A stretch of DNA of 64,000 nucleotides, taken from contig NZ_CP104144.1 of assembly GCF_025200715.1 (NCBI RefSeq), positions 1,178,001 to 1,242,000 on the forward strand, written 5' to 3'. The position numbers were made by a program, and so were the translations under genes. Of the stretch, positions 62,751 to 64,000 are shown one piece after another (position 1 is the first letter of the stretch; every line of letters begins with the position of its first letter). The notes under the pieces were generated by a model. It did not search any database. It was not told the origin of the DNA and saw nothing but the letters and a program-made list of their open reading frames with translations. Source of the DNA: Rhizobium sullae. Lineage in GTDB: Bacteria > Pseudomonadota > Alphaproteobacteria > Rhizobiales > Rhizobiaceae.

Positions 62751-63623
62751 CTATCCCTTTCCGATAATCTCCTCGAAGCGTCTCGGCAGTGCATCGCCCG
62801 ATGCTGCCGATGAAGCCAATACGACTTCCCAGCATGCATCGGCGTCTTTCAGACGGCAAACACTCAGTATCTGAGCCCGGCTGCAGGCTACCGATTCCGG
62901 CACGAGTGCGATGCCCAGCCCGTGTCCGACGAGTTCCATCAATGTGCCGAGGTCGCTCACCTCGAATGCGATCTTGCGATCAATATTCGCTCTCAGAAAT
63001 AGATCATCTATGATCTTGCGCGTACCCAAATCCTGCTCGAATTCGACAAAGGCATGGGATGCAATTTCGCCAAGAGAAACAAACTCGCTTGATGCAAGCG
63101 AATGCGTCTTGTTGCAGACAACGACCAGTTCTTCGCAGGCGATCGTGACGGTTGCAATGTCGCTCGGGGGATCGAACATCGGCAGGAATGCGAGGTCGAG
63201 TTTGCCGTTCCTGACCTTCTCCAGCAGATGGGCCGCCCCGCCCTGTATCAGGCGCACGTCGATATGCGGATGACGCTCATGAAAACGGGCAAGCAGAAGC
63301 GGCAGATCGAGAAATGCCGGAAGGCCCTGAACGGTTCCCAGGTTCAGCTTGCCAGATTTCGCCTGGGTAACGGCACTTACCGCTTCCCGTGCATCCTTCG
63401 CTGCCTGAAGGACGATCTCCGCCTTCTCGAGCAGCGCCCTGCCGGCGGCTGTCAGCCGCACCTTTCGAGTGGTGCGGACGAAGAGCTGCGCCTTCAGCTC
63501 TTCTTCCAATGCCCGGACCGAACTCGATAGAGCGGACTGAACGATGTTTAAGCGTTGCGCGGCTTTCGTAAAATGCTCGGCCTTTGCTGCAGCGACAAAA
63601 TATTGGAGCTGGCGTAGTTCCAC
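62751..63623 (-). CDS. LysR-family transcription regulator
   Basis: 290 residues: winged-helix VELRQLQYFVAAAKAEHFTK, AAQRLNIVQSALSSSVRALE, then a substrate-binding domain (LNLGTVQGLPAFLDLPLLLA). The GTG at 63623 gives the normal LysR start and follows GAGGA; a TTG 18 nt upstream gives a longer N-terminus. It is divergent from the aldo/keto reductase across 284 bp that hold no other gene, so it probably regulates it. Confidence 0.9.
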   Translation of the reverse strand: MELRQLQYFVAAAKAEHFTKAAQRLNIVQSALSSSVRALEEELKAQLFVRTTRKVRLTAAGRALLEKAEIVLQAAKDAREAVSAVTQAKSGKLNLGTVQGLPAFLDLPLLLARFHERHPHIDVRLIQGGAAHLLEKVRNGKLDLAFLPMFDPPSDIATVTIACEELVVVCNKTHSLASSEFVSLGEIASHAFVEFEQDLGTRKIIDDLFLRANIDRKIAFEVSDLGTLMELVGHGLGIALVPESVACSRAQILSVCRLKDADACWEVVLASSAASGDALPRRFEEIIGKG

Positions 63624-63907
63624 TGGATCCTCATTGTGCAAAGAAATCGATCAATCTTATCTAAATCTTCCGTTTGAAAGATGGAAGCGCCTGACGCATT
63701 CTCTCGCTGTGTTATCGGCACAGCTTCTTCCTCAAGTGACCAATCCTATTCTTCACTCACCCGATTCATGAGTGCCTTCTCAGGCCTTGCACTTCGAAGG
63801 CTGCGGAAGAAAAGGAAGCAATGGCTGCGGCACCGCCGTCAGTGCCGATGATGCTGAGATAGTGGCCGCTCTTAGTGTCGCGGCCTTGATGTTCATTGGA
63901 GGTAAGC

Positions 63908-64000
63908 ATGGATTATCGCAAACTCGGTCCGAGCGGCACGATCGTGACCGCCTATTGTCTCGGCACGATGACCTTCGGCGCAGAGGCTGACGAAGCCGCC
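63908..64000 (+). CDS. Aldo/keto reductase, 5' part only
   Basis: 31 residues to the window edge: [20 protein letters not shown], then [11 protein letters not shown]. This is the N-terminus of AKR11/IolS-type NADPH-dependent reductases. GGAGG lies before the ATG. Confidence 0.8.
   Translation, partial: MDYRKLGPSGTIVTAYCLGTMTFGAEADEAA

Noticed and set aside
63624..63907. Searched for a gene in the lysR/aldo-keto reductase gap
   Set aside because: Only short open frames with poor composition; probably promoter DNA for the two divergent genes.
1..64000. CRISPR arrays, tRNA genes, transposases, integrases and plasmid replication genes
   Set aside because: No regular repeats, no cloverleaf-like gene noticed by eye and no recognisable mobile-element protein in the translations; small tRNAs could still be missed.

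Overview
The window is GC-rich alphaproteobacterial DNA. It most resembles a Rhizobiaceae accessory or megaplasmid segment (Rhizobium/Sinorhizobium type): nirK-type denitrification with NnrR/NnrS/NnrU, an FtrABCD iron importer, PrsDE/ExsH-type polysaccharide enzyme secretion, and a biuret hydrolase whose catalytic spacing matches the Rhizobium enzyme. No replication, rRNA, tRNA, CRISPR or clear insertion-sequence features were seen, so replicon type cannot be decided from this window.

Bases 1-36000 are a nearly complete denitrification island. It opens inside norB (3' end), then norQ and norD, a convergent terminator and anaerobic hemN. Next is an NO-response cluster (two DUF2249 proteins, a large membrane protein, a DUF59 protein, nnrS), then nirK-nirV-nnrR and a CBS-BON protein. 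An iron-import operon ftrABCD runs leftward and meets the CBS-BON gene; nnrU is divergent from ftrA. A ubiquinone block follows: ubiD-ubiX leftward and ubiT-ubiU-ubiV rightward, the O2-independent hydroxylation genes. Small genes follow (a DksA/TraR-type protein, two related small proteins, a LysE-type exporter, an extra tatA). A ferritin-like/DUF6522 pair is divergent from nosRZDFYLX, and a second CBS-BON protein closes the island. At least twelve of its intergenic promoter regions or starts carry a 14-bp TTG-N8-CAA inverted repeat of the FNR/FixK/NnrR type, often about 40 bp before a plausible transcription start. This suggests one low-O2/NO regulon joining nitrite, NO and N2O reduction, heme and quinone supply, iron uptake, Tat export and stress proteins.

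Bases 37200-46640 hold a GntR regulator and a divergent operon for urea-like nitrogen compounds: a BMP-family ABC importer, biuret hydrolase (biuH), a second cysteine hydrolase of the same superfamily, a cupin, and an allophanate hydrolase gene (atzF) broken by three apparent frameshifts. Biuret breakdown would therefore stop at allophanate unless another hydrolase exists elsewhere.

Bases 46660-52770 encode a GH25 lysozyme-like protein and a type I secretion pair (PrsD/PrsE-like) next to a calcium-repeat GH16 glucanase (ExsH-like).

Bases 52890-61210 look phosphate-related: a Tat-exported PhoX phosphatase, an inositol-phosphatase-family protein, and a leftward ABC importer operon with a glycerophosphodiester phosphodiesterase-like gene, preceded by a good PHO-box match. 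The end holds small genes, a LysR regulator and the start of an aldo/keto reductase.
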